DNA of 38,504 nucleotides from Thermoplasmatota archaeon (GTDB taxonomy: Archaea > Thermoplasmatota > Thermoplasmata > Thermoplasmatales > Thermoplasmataceae), in NCBI GenBank assembly GCA_023484805.1, contig JAMDAM010000022.1:1-38504 (forward strand), given 5' to 3'. The notes under the pieces were generated by a model that saw only the letters and a list, made by a program, of their open reading frames with translations, had not been told where the DNA came from and did no database searches. Made by a program: the position numbers and the translations under genes. Numbering within the stretch: the first letter of the stretch is position 1; every line of letters starts with the position of its first letter. Shown here piece by piece: positions 9,118 to 17,100 of this stretch.

Positions 9118-9723
9118 CTAAGGCTGATCAAGCAGGTCCAGAATCTCTGACACCTCGTCTATCTCATAATTCGGGATATCTGTATCAAACTTCCTTCCAT
9201 GCTTGATCAGGACTGCTAGGTTGCCAAGCTTCCTCGCAGGTATCATGTCAGTCAATGCATCCCCTACAACCATTATTGCTCCGGGTTCCGTTATGCCAAG
9301 GAGCTGCATTGCCTTTAAATAGGGCTCCGTATCCGGCTTCCCGTGCTTGACATCATCTATTGTAACCACGAGGTTCGTGGGAAGCGTTATCATATCCACC
9401 ATTTTCCTCCTGGAAGAGGTGACGATAACTGTGCCTATGTTTCTCCGCTTAAGCTCCATGAAAGTACCTGGTACGTCCGGGAAAAGAGAGATTTCCGGGA
9501 GATGTTCTGCAAATATCCTTTCCTCTTCCATCTCCACGGCATAGGGATCGCTGGAGTACTTTGCTGCAAGGGTCAGCCCTGGAAGGCCTATCAGGGGCTT
9601 GAGTTCATCTTCCTTCGGGGTTATTCCAAACTTCCTGAATGAACCATTCCATGCCAGTATGCGAAAATCAAACGAGTTAAGGATAGTTCCGTCAAGGTCG
9701 AAAATAATTCCCCTGATTTTCAA
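9118..9723 (-). CDS. HAD-superfamily phosphatase (phosphoglycolate-phosphatase-like)
   Basis: The 201-residue protein has all four HAD motifs: IIFDLDGTILNS near the N terminus (nucleophile Asp in DLDGT), VIVTSS for motif II, KHGKPDTEPY for the conserved Lys, and VVGDALTDM for the metal-binding acidic pair. A small alpha-helical cap lies between motifs I and II, as in phosphoglycolate phosphatase and beta-phosphoglucomutase relatives. The substrate is unknown. The start is TTG at 9721-9723: an in-frame TGA lies just upstream, no ATG or GTG is available, and AAATATAATAT sits about 25-35 nt before it. It is divergent from the zinc alcohol dehydrogenase gene. Confidence 0.87.
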   Translation of the reverse strand: MKIRGIIFDLDGTILNSFDFRILAWNGSFRKFGITPKEDELKPLIGLPGLTLAAKYSSDPYAVEMEEERIFAEHLPEISLFPDVPGTFMELKRRNIGTVIVTSSRRKMVDMITLPTNLVVTIDDVKHGKPDTEPYLKAMQLLGITEPGAIMVVGDALTDMIPARKLGNLAVLIKHGRKFDTDIPNYEIDEVSEILDLLDQP

Positions 9724-9747
9724 GACTGTGCCATATCAAACCCTGTG

Positions 9748-9778
9748 ATATTATATTTGTGCGGAATTGGATATATAT
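9748..9778. promoter_or_regulatory. Divergent promoter with two TATA boxes
   Basis: The minus-strand TATA (complement of 9748-9758) is 25-35 nt from the HAD TTG. The plus-strand TATA, ATATATAT at 9771-9778, is 20-27 nt from the ATG at 9798. The two TATA boxes are only 12 nt apart, so the genes likely compete for or share regulation. The positions fix both starts. Confidence 0.6.
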
Positions 9779-9797
9779 GTGTATCGGATACAAGGGC

Positions 9798-10814
9798 ATG
9801 AAGACTGCATATCTCGATGAGCTGAAGCATCCGCTGAGAATTGGCGAAAGTGAAATTGAGGATCCAGCGGGCGATGAGATAATTGTCAGGCAGGAAGTCA
9901 CGGGCGTGTGCTATCGTGATATCCTTACCATGGATGGATTTTTTCCCAGAGTGAGATTGCCAATAGTTCCAGGGCATGAAATTGCGGGAGAGATAGTTAA
10001 AATTGGACCGGATGTATCAAGATTCAAAGTTGGAGAGAGGGTGGCCAGCCTCATTTACATACCGTGCGGACAGTGCGAATTTTGCCGGTCTGGCCGTGAG
10101 AATCTCTGTCCCAATAAGAAAACTTTCGGAGAACTGCTTGATGGTTCATACCGGAAATATGTCAAGGTTTCAGAGAAATCCGTTGTGCACGTTCCCGAGG
10201 GTGTGGGAAATCATGAAGCGGCCATATCAGCCTGCGTGACCGGCATGATCTATCACGCCATCAGGGTTGAGGCCGGAATAAAGGAAGGTGAGACCATCCT
10301 GCTTACCGGTTCCGGAGGAGGAGTAGGAATGCATGCCATACAGATAGCAAAGGCGCTTGGAGCCAGGGTTATTGCGGAAACGTCCTCAAAGTGGAAGACA
10401 GACCAGATCCTTGCCGCAGGGGCAGACCACGTCGTTTATTCAGGAGAGGATTTCAGCAGGAAGGTAAAGGAGCTGTCCGATGGAGGTGTTGATGTTGTAC
10501 TTGAGAGCGTAGGTAAACCAACCTTCGACAGCGCCCTGAGGAGCTTGAAAACGGGCGGAAGGATGGCTGTGATTGGAAATGTGATCCCAGATCCAGTCAA
10601 CCTTCCCCTGGGACTGATAATACTCAAGGGAAACAGGATTTTCGGCAGCATAAGCTCTACCAGGGAAGACATGAAGAAAGCACTGGAATTATCTGCAGCC
10701 GGAAAAGTTAAAGCCATATCAAACATGGAAATACCATTGGATAACATAAACTCTGCATATGAAGATATCAGAAACCGCAGGAATCTTGGAAGGGTGATGA
10801 TAAAACTTGAATGA
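9798..10814 (+). CDS. Zinc-dependent alcohol dehydrogenase / acryloyl-CoA reductase-like MDR
   Basis: The 338-residue medium-chain dehydrogenase has the catalytic zinc set Cys38 (GVCYRD), His60-Glu61 (PGHE) and Cys146. The structural zinc is bound by Cys90, Cys93, Cys96 and Cys104 (PCGQCEFC, ENLC). The Rossmann motif is TGSGGGVGMHA near 168. These features match zinc alcohol dehydrogenases and the related archaeal acryloyl-CoA reductases, and sequence alone does not choose between them. A frame 13 codons longer is open, but the TATA at 9771-9778 overlaps it, so I chose the ATG at 9798, where family members begin (MKTAYL). Confidence 0.87.
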   Translation: MKTAYLDELKHPLRIGESEIEDPAGDEIIVRQEVTGVCYRDILTMDGFFPRVRLPIVPGHEIAGEIVKIGPDVSRFKVGERVASLIYIPCGQCEFCRSGRENLCPNKKTFGELLDGSYRKYVKVSEKSVVHVPEGVGNHEAAISACVTGMIYHAIRVEAGIKEGETILLTGSGGGVGMHAIQIAKALGARVIAETSSKWKTDQILAAGADHVVYSGEDFSRKVKELSDGGVDVVLESVGKPTFDSALRSLKTGGRMAVIGNVIPDPVNLPLGLIILKGNRIFGSISSTREDMKKALELSAAGKVKAISNMEIPLDNINSAYEDIRNRRNLGRVMIKLE

Positions 10815-10914
10815 ACATGCCCTTGGTGGCGGTTTCTTCCTGTGAAGAGCAGTTTATACTTCTAAATAAACCGGTCAGGAAAGTATTTATATTAAATGAT
10901 ACTGGTTCTTCACT

Positions 10915-12102
10915 ATGAAAAGCAATGCGATAGTTGTTATCGTTGCGGCAATTATAATTGTGGGGGGTATCGGATACCTGGCTTACAGTAACCCTTCATT
11001 GTTAACCGGTTCAAAATCATCTACTCCGCAGACACTGAGCGGAATGAACGTAGTTTCCACCAATACAGTAAACAGTTCCATGGGAGGCAAATGGTATGAG
11101 GGCTACAACGTGACTGGGGGACTCAGCAATATCAGCAGCCTTCAGGACTTATTTTCTGGCATGGGTAGCTCAAACGGCGGCCCTGGCATGCAGACCATAA
11201 ACAGCTCCGCAGCCCAGCTCAGGTACTTCCAGTTCGCCGGATTCGGAACACCTGCCCATAACGGATCACTGCTGTTCGGGTACATGGAATTCTCCGCCGT
11301 GAATTATACTGAATTCGTCAATAAGACACTTTCCCAGAGTACGTCCCCCATAGTCAACACCACCGGAAACTATGTCCATTATGGCATTGTTTCCGGTGCA
11401 GCATATGAGTTTGTGAGCAATAAGACCACGAACGGGTATTATGAAAATGCAATATATGCAGTCTACAGTAAGAGTATAGTTGTCGGCTTCTACATTGGCA
11501 ATGACAATATTTCTTTAGGAAATTTCACTTCTCTTGTTTCAAGTGAAGTCAGCATACTAAAGTCACAGCCGGTTAACTTCATAACTGCCGAGAAACTGGT
11601 TCAGTCGAACACGGTGAACAATGCCATGAGCGCTACAACGTGGTCAAGCGACTTCAATTTCAGCGTTAACTTCATGAGGAGCACCGGAATGCTTGGGAAC
11701 CTCATAAACAGCACATCTCCTGGATCCTTTGGCTCTGACCTGTATATAGTTAATGCTTCCTACTCGAATGTGACTGGCCTTGGCCTGGCTGCATTCTCAA
11801 ACGGCAGCAGAGGATCGCTCCTCCTGGGATATCTTGAGGCGAGAAACTCCACGCTTGCAAAATCAGCATATGAAAATCTCAGCAACAGCGTGCAAAGCGC
11901 CAGTAATTACGGTTATGCAAACGGTACAACCTCCGGGATGAAGTACTTCAATATTTCGTTCCAATTGGGGTCTGGATTCCCTGGAACAAGCATGTACGTA
12001 GTGCTGTATCAATCATACCTGATCTTTGAGGTATATGCCGGCGCACACGTTTCGAACTCTAGCCTTTTGAGTATACTTGATACGGAGTCAAGCATACTCT
12101 AA
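10915..12102 (+). CDS. Membrane-anchored surface glycoprotein with two repeated domains
   Basis: The 395-residue protein starts with a single hydrophobic helix (about residues 5-24), after which the chain is Ser/Thr/Asn-rich with more than twenty N-X-S/T sequons, so it should face outside and be glycosylated. Two halves look alike. The first (about 42-220) opens VVSTNTVNSSMGGKWYEGYN; the second (about 225-395) opens LVQSNTVNNAMSATTWSSDFN. Each then has a LLFGYMEF/LLLGYLEA strand, a helix with Asn/Ser, an IYAVYSKSIVV/MYVVLYQSYLI strand and an ending SEVSIL/TESSIL. This indicates a tandem domain duplication. TATTTATATTAAATG lies upstream of the ATG. The function is unknown; a binding or shielding role on the cell surface is a guess. 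Confidence 0.8.
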   Translation: MKSNAIVVIVAAIIIVGGIGYLAYSNPSLLTGSKSSTPQTLSGMNVVSTNTVNSSMGGKWYEGYNVTGGLSNISSLQDLFSGMGSSNGGPGMQTINSSAAQLRYFQFAGFGTPAHNGSLLFGYMEFSAVNYTEFVNKTLSQSTSPIVNTTGNYVHYGIVSGAAYEFVSNKTTNGYYENAIYAVYSKSIVVGFYIGNDNISLGNFTSLVSSEVSILKSQPVNFITAEKLVQSNTVNNAMSATTWSSDFNFSVNFMRSTGMLGNLINSTSPGSFGSDLYIVNASYSNVTGLGLAAFSNGSRGSLLLGYLEARNSTLAKSAYENLSNSVQSASNYGYANGTTSGMKYFNISFQLGSGFPGTSMYVVLYQSYLIFEVYAGAHVSNSSLLSILDTESSIL

Positions 12103-12163
12103 CCCTATTTTCTCCCCGCTTGCATTTCAGGCTGAAGACCTTTCAGAAAGGTTTTTAAGAGGG

Positions 12164-12170
12164 TATTAAT
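12164..12170 (+). promoter_or_regulatory. TATA box of the 52-aa gene
   Basis: TATTAAT lies 21-27 nt before the ATG at 12191, as expected for a leaderless archaeal gene, and supports this small ORF being expressed. Confidence 0.5.
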
Positions 12171-12190
12171 TGCTTCGTTAGGTTGTTTTT

Positions 12191-12349
12191 ATGCAGGAAT
12201 TGATTTGCAACATTGAATTTGACAAGGATGAGGACCAGTTCATAGCAAAACTCAGGACAGAGATTGGCGGCCTCAGGGAGTATACAGGAAACACGTTTGA
12301 CGAAGTGCTCAACGACGTCATGGTAGAACTTGAGGAAGAATTCTCGTAA
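12191..12349 (+). CDS. Small acidic protein (52 aa), unknown function
   Basis: An ATG with its own TATA box opens a 52-codon frame. The product is strongly acidic (about 15 Asp/Glu against 4 Lys/Arg). It starts MQELICNIEF, continues DKDEDQF and AKLRTEIGGL, and ends ELEEEFS. It looks like a compact alpha or alpha/beta cytosolic protein with one Cys (residue 6) and no membrane segment. Its composition is quite unlike the Asn/Ser-rich surface proteins on either side, so it is not a fragment of them. I recognise no family. Confidence 0.6.
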   Translation: MQELICNIEFDKDEDQFIAKLRTEIGGLREYTGNTFDEVLNDVMVELEEEFS

Positions 12350-12398
12350 TCCATTATTGTACCAAAAATAAGTTATTTCACCGGGACATGATTTTTTA

Positions 12399-13400
12399 GT
12401 GTATCTAAAGGCGATCGCTGTTGTCATAGTTCTGATGTCTGGCATAGGAGTTCAGGCTGGCGCGGCGCATGGTGATAATGGCAGCGTAGTATTCGGAAAC
12501 GCTCCTTTTATTAATGTTACGCTTCCTGATAACGTGGGTTACAACCTGACTTACCTTGGGCTGGTTTATGTGCCGGGGACTATATTATCACAGCCTACTA
12601 TATTATCACAGCCTTCTGCCAACTATTTTTCCATGGATAACTGGAGCAATTCATTCAGCAACAACGGTAGCATGTCCTATCACTCAACGTTCCAGATCAG
12701 GCAGACCGGCATGGGTATGATGGATGACCATGCTTCTCAGGCGGGAAACTCGCTCTCAGTATCAATCTTCATAAACGTTACCCCCGTGAAACCAGGCAAT
12801 CTCGCAAGCCAATCGCCGGACGGCCATAATGTTACCTACTTTGCCAACTATACATATTACAGGATAACAACATGGGTTTCTGCAACCTCTTCAACCACTC
12901 TATCCAGCGGAGGGAAACTAGTGCTGGTGATAAGCTTCGGAGGCAGGGAAGATGGATCGGAAGTGACTGGAACCACATTTACGGGAACAGGCATGATGGG
13001 AGAAAATGAACATGCCCAGCAGTTCAAAGGATACCTGCTGAACAACAACTCCAAATACCCTGCACTTTTCTGGTGGAACAATACATATAGCCTGAACGGC
13101 AATAACGAAACTTTTATCTCGCCGTACAGCAGTGTGTACGACAGCATGTTCCAGGATATGTCTGAATCCGGTCAGGTAAACTTTGAGTTCAACCTGTCCG
13201 GAAGCAGCAGCGTGATCTTCCAGGATCCGTATCTTGCAACCGCTGGCATCGGAATAACAACTCTTCCCCCCTCAACCATAACGCTGGCAGCCATCAATTT
13301 CCTGCTGGAACATACCGAACTTCTGGCAGGCGGAGCAGCAATAGGTTCCGTGCTGATTGCCATCCCCTATATCGCATACAGAAGGAAGAAATTCATATAA
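12399..13400 (+). CDS. Secreted surface protein with signal peptide and C-terminal membrane anchor
   Basis: The 333-residue protein starts with GTG, followed by a signal-peptide-like stretch (about residues 4-20) with a plausible cut near QAGAAHG. The body is Asn/Ser/Thr-rich with many N-X-S/T sequons and beta-strand character. It ends with a transmembrane helix (about 303-325) followed by YRRKKFI, a basic stop-transfer tail. This is the layout of a type I surface glycoprotein with its C terminus in the cytoplasm. Near residue 62 it carries two direct copies of TILSQP coded by an 18-bp tandem repeat. An AAAATAAGTTATT element lies about 25-35 nt before the start. The function is unknown. The next gene is convergent. 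Confidence 0.78.
   Translation: MYLKAIAVVIVLMSGIGVQAGAAHGDNGSVVFGNAPFINVTLPDNVGYNLTYLGLVYVPGTILSQPTILSQPSANYFSMDNWSNSFSNNGSMSYHSTFQIRQTGMGMMDDHASQAGNSLSVSIFINVTPVKPGNLASQSPDGHNVTYFANYTYYRITTWVSATSSTTLSSGGKLVLVISFGGREDGSEVTGTTFTGTGMMGENEHAQQFKGYLLNNNSKYPALFWWNNTYSLNGNNETFISPYSSVYDSMFQDMSESGQVNFEFNLSGSSSVIFQDPYLATAGIGITTLPPSTITLAAINFLLEHTELLAGGAAIGSVLIAIPYIAYRRKKFI
12579..12614 (+). repeat. In-frame 18-bp tandem duplication
   Basis: The 18-mer ACTATATTATCACAGCCT occurs twice in a row (12579-12596 and 12597-12614) with no mismatch. It adds six residues (TILSQP) to the surface protein without breaking the frame. The lack of any change between copies suggests a recent slippage event. Confidence 0.95.
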
Positions 13401-13401
13401 A

Positions 13402-13902
13402 TTACTTGAAAAGGTTTATCAGATTGTTTGCAGCGTAATCCACAAAGCTCTCGCGAAACTTCAGCAGGATGCCTATTATGTCTTCCCTCTTCCTGAGCGA
13501 ATAAACGATCTTCCCGGAATCGGATGACCTTGACACGATCCCAGCAGATTCCAGTTCAGCCAGTATTGCAAGCGCCTCCTCCCTCTTCCGTTCATTTTTT
13601 GGATAGAGGGTATCCTCACGGATGTCTCCCCTTAGGATCTGGAACATAATTTCCTTTCCCCTGTTGCTGCGAAGATAGAAGAATACGTTGTTCTGGAGTG
13701 CACTGGCCGATAGTGAAAAGAACCGGACAAACTTGCCGTCCTTTCTCCCCTTGATGACGCCTTCCTTCTCCAGTGAGTAAAGATGGTATTCCAGCTGTCC
13801 CACTGCAGTTCCTGTCTGCCGCTGTATTTCCCTGAAGTGAACTCCAGGATTGTTCTCAATGAAGTTGAGAACTTTCTCCCTGACGCTGTCTGGCTCCGGC
13901 AC
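13402..13902 (-). CDS. Double winged-helix transcriptional regulator
   Basis: The 166-residue protein has an N-terminal winged helix (about residues 5-65; NPGVHFREIQRQTG, then QLEYHLYSLEKEGVI and a wing GRKDGKFVRFF). A second winged-helix-like unit follows (about 85-150; EALAILAELESAGIVSR). This tandem layout is common in euryarchaeal regulators. It starts with GTG directly after the TAG of the upstream membrane protein gene, with AGAGGT as Shine-Dalgarno, so it is translated from the same mRNA. Archaea often pair such a regulator with a small membrane protein. The target genes are unknown. The divergence of the neighbouring surface-protein genes offers no clear operator. Confidence 0.82.
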   Translation of the reverse strand: MPEPDSVREKVLNFIENNPGVHFREIQRQTGTAVGQLEYHLYSLEKEGVIKGRKDGKFVRFFSLSASALQNNVFFYLRSNRGKEIMFQILRGDIREDTLYPKNERKREEALAILAELESAGIVSRSSDSGKIVYSLRKREDIIGILLKFRESFVDYAANNLINLFK

Positions 13903-14175
13903 CTATTTACCTCTGACTGCTCCAAAGTAGAAAATAATCAGGAGGATAAGATCGGAAAGCAGAAAAATCGACAGGAAATTATTCCCCTGAAGCACTATCC
14001 CAAAAACGGACAGGGCAAACAGGAGGTTTACCAGCAGGATAACCGCGAATGCTGCGCCAAGATACATAACAGCCCTTGGGCCGCCTCTGGCTGAGGCCCT
14101 TATGGTAACTGCCAGCAGGAATGAGGATAGAATAAGCGATATTCCCACTATTATGATTTCAAACGACAGAATCAT
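13903..14175 (-). CDS. Small three-helix membrane protein paired with the regulator
   Basis: The 90-residue product has three hydrophobic helices (about residues 3-25, 38-60 and 65-85) with a short basic loop RASARGG between the first two. It resembles the small membrane proteins (DUF7521-like) found beside double winged-helix regulators in other euryarchaea, which suggests a membrane-sensor/regulator pair; that role is inferred. I chose the ATG at 14175; a TTG at 14184 would add three residues. It follows the lhr stop by about ten nucleotides and abuts the regulator gene, so all three may be one transcript. Confidence 0.72.
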   Translation of the reverse strand: MILSFEIIIVGISLILSSFLLAVTIRASARGGPRAVMYLGAAFAVILLVNLLFALSVFGIVLQGNNFLSIFLLSDLILLIIFYFGAVRGK

Positions 14176-14185
14176 CGGAACCAAC

Positions 14186-17100
14186 CTACCTGAACGTCAG
14201 TGCGTACCCCATTCGGTTCATCTCCTTCCTGATAGTTTCCCTGTTCTTCCTGTCCCCTATTATCTTTGTAACCTCAATAACCTTTCCCTTTTTCTTCCCG
14301 GTAAAGGCCGTAACAAGTTCTCCCATATAGAGGTAGAAATAGTTCCGCACGCCAAGTTTCCTCTTTATGAAGGATGAGAAGTATAACGGAATTATGTCCT
14401 TGGGACCGAATATCACCGTGTTGCCAGCTGTTATTTTTTTCTCTGGCCTGTATCTGGACGAAACATAGCTCACCCTTCTTTCATCTGTTACAATGACCTT
14501 CCTCACCTTTCCGCTGGAAAGAAGTTTTTCCACGATCCTGGTGTATTCCTCGCCGGCTTCAGACCCAGTAACATTCTCGAATTTTTCCCTGTCAAAGAAC
14601 ATCATCTCCTTCAGCAGGAACTCCAGGATGGCATCCACCGCCTCATACCGTCCGGTCCTTTCCGGAACGACCACATATTTGCGGTTGTAATCCCGGGCCA
14701 GTATGTTGCGTGAGTATAGGTTTTTTATAACAGACCTGACTCCTGGGATATTTTTCCTCACGTTCTGCAGGATTTCTTCCTCGGACGCCCCGTTACTGTC
14801 AAGAACAATGCTGATTATCCTTTCCTCATCCTGGCTCAGTTTGGTATTCTTCATTGCCCGGAACAGTGAGATGGCCTCCATCGCAGCATATGCCTGAACC
14901 CCGTACGGACCATTGAAAAGAAAAAGCAGCCTGGACTGGAAATAGTTCCTGAGTTGCGTATTTGTAATACCAAGAGAATTTGCCTCTATTTCACTCCTTA
15001 TTCCCAGCAGTCGCTCCTTCAGGAAATTGAACAGTATCGCCTCGGATGGCCTTGCTCGGGAGAACTGGCCTACAGCCGCCTTCATGAGTGGCTCTTCACC
15101 GATTTCCAACACCTCTGCATCGGAATTTATTATCAATTCACCTGTGCGCTTGAATCCCTTTATCTCTGAAACCCCGGAGAATATCTCCTTCTCGTCGTAT
15201 ATCACCACGGCATCTAGCCCTATGTTCTTCTTTAACTCCACAAATGCGTCGAGAATCGACTCCCTGTTAATGCCGGGAATCTCCTGGATTTCCTCAATCC
15301 AGAGCACGTTGTCCCGCAAATCGGACTGAACGTCGGCAACCTCTACGCCACCGGTAAGCAGCCGGGAATTGAATTCAATGTCCCTGGTATAAAGCCTGCC
15401 CAGATACATATTGACAGGATCATATATAGAGACCAGTATGCTTCCGCCATAGTCGGAAACAACGCCCTGGTTTCCATAATATAGTTCGCGGTTGAAGTAG
15501 AAGGGCTTGATTCCGGCCGACTTGACCTCCATTTCCGGGTGGAACCAGAATGTCCTCGACAGTTCATTCATCGTGACGGGGCCAAACAGTTCTATCAGGT
15601 AACCCACGCTTCCCTCGGACCTGGCATCGCCGAAGAGGATCCGCAGCCTGCCTCCTTCGTCTCTGCTTATTGCCAGCTTATACTCCAGTATCCTGAGTAT
15701 CTGCCTTACTATCTTGATGTCGAGCGATGAACGCTTTACAAGATCCTTCTCAGAATCGTACCCCTGTGAAACATACATCAGGATATCTGATTCCTCCTTG
15801 GTGAATTTCTCGTAGCGAAGATAGTTAAGGGTCTTTGCAAGTCTTATGGACATGTAAGTTGTTCTGTGCTTTACAAATCTCCCGGAAACCACTTCCCCGG
15901 AGGCAATAAGTTCCATAAGGTCTGAATCACGGAATCCTTTGCACCTTGCAGAGATGCTCCACTTATCTGAAGCATACCCATATAGCTGAAAATATTCCCT
16001 TGCGCTGCTCACTGGAGATGAAAGCCTCTTTACCCTCTCTGCCTGAATGTCCCTCCTGCTCTCCCCGAGCATCAGATCCAGGTCCTCCTTGAGAATGTAC
16101 TGCTTGGAGAAAACAGGGGATATGTAGTCAAGAACGACTTCCCCATTTTCAACCATCTTTCCGGTTATGGCTTCCAGGTTTACCGATTCTGCGGGCAACC
16201 TTATCATTATCTCGTCCAGAGTCAATGGGCCGTAGGAACCAAGAATCTTCCTGATGCAGAATTCTACGTCATCCTCGGTCCACTGCTCCCTCTCAAACTC
16301 CGTGGAACTGTAAGCCGTGGTGCCTGACTTGATGTTCCGCTTGAGCAGGAATGCGGATTCCAGCCTTATGAGCTCATCCTTCAGGTCATTTTCATGCATT
16401 TCAGCCCTGTTTTTCAGCTCGTTGAAGGTGAGTCCCCTGCATAGATCCAGCAGCTTCCTGCGATCTGGAGTTATTTCCACTCGCTTGGAAAAAAGCCTCC
16501 TGAGGACACCGTAATTTGATGCAGACGCCCATAGGGGAGAACGGACGTAGGCGGAAATTATGCCACCATTCTCAATAAGCTTCTCCGTTATCGGATTCAC
16601 GTCCGTATCGCTGTACGGAAAGGGAGAATTGAACCTGTCCCTGAAGGGATCAATGTAAAGGAAGTGGTCCGCAAATGCCAGATAAGACTCTTCATCGGCA
16701 ATTCTTGGCACCTTGCTCCTGAAATAATTCTCAACGACCTTGGAGTCATTGAACAGGAAGCGTATTTTCTGCTCCCCGAAAACCCTGTCAATGATCTTGC
16801 TCTGCAGTTCCTTGAGCAGCTTGGACCGGTCCTCCATGAGTACTATATCTGATACTCCTGTGAGTATTATGCCGTATGAGAAAGGGCTCGTGTCCTCCCT
16901 GTAGTCCAGTATTCCGTATTGCCCCCTGTCGATCACATTCCTGACGTAAAGCAAGGCCCTGGGAACGTCCATCATGTCGTTCATAATCTCATGGTATGTC
17001 TCCTTGATCACGGGAAAATTCTTTATGCTCTCCAGGCTCCTCAACACCTTGTCGCTCCGCAGCTGCTGCCTTACAATTGAGATGTCATAACCTTTGTACT

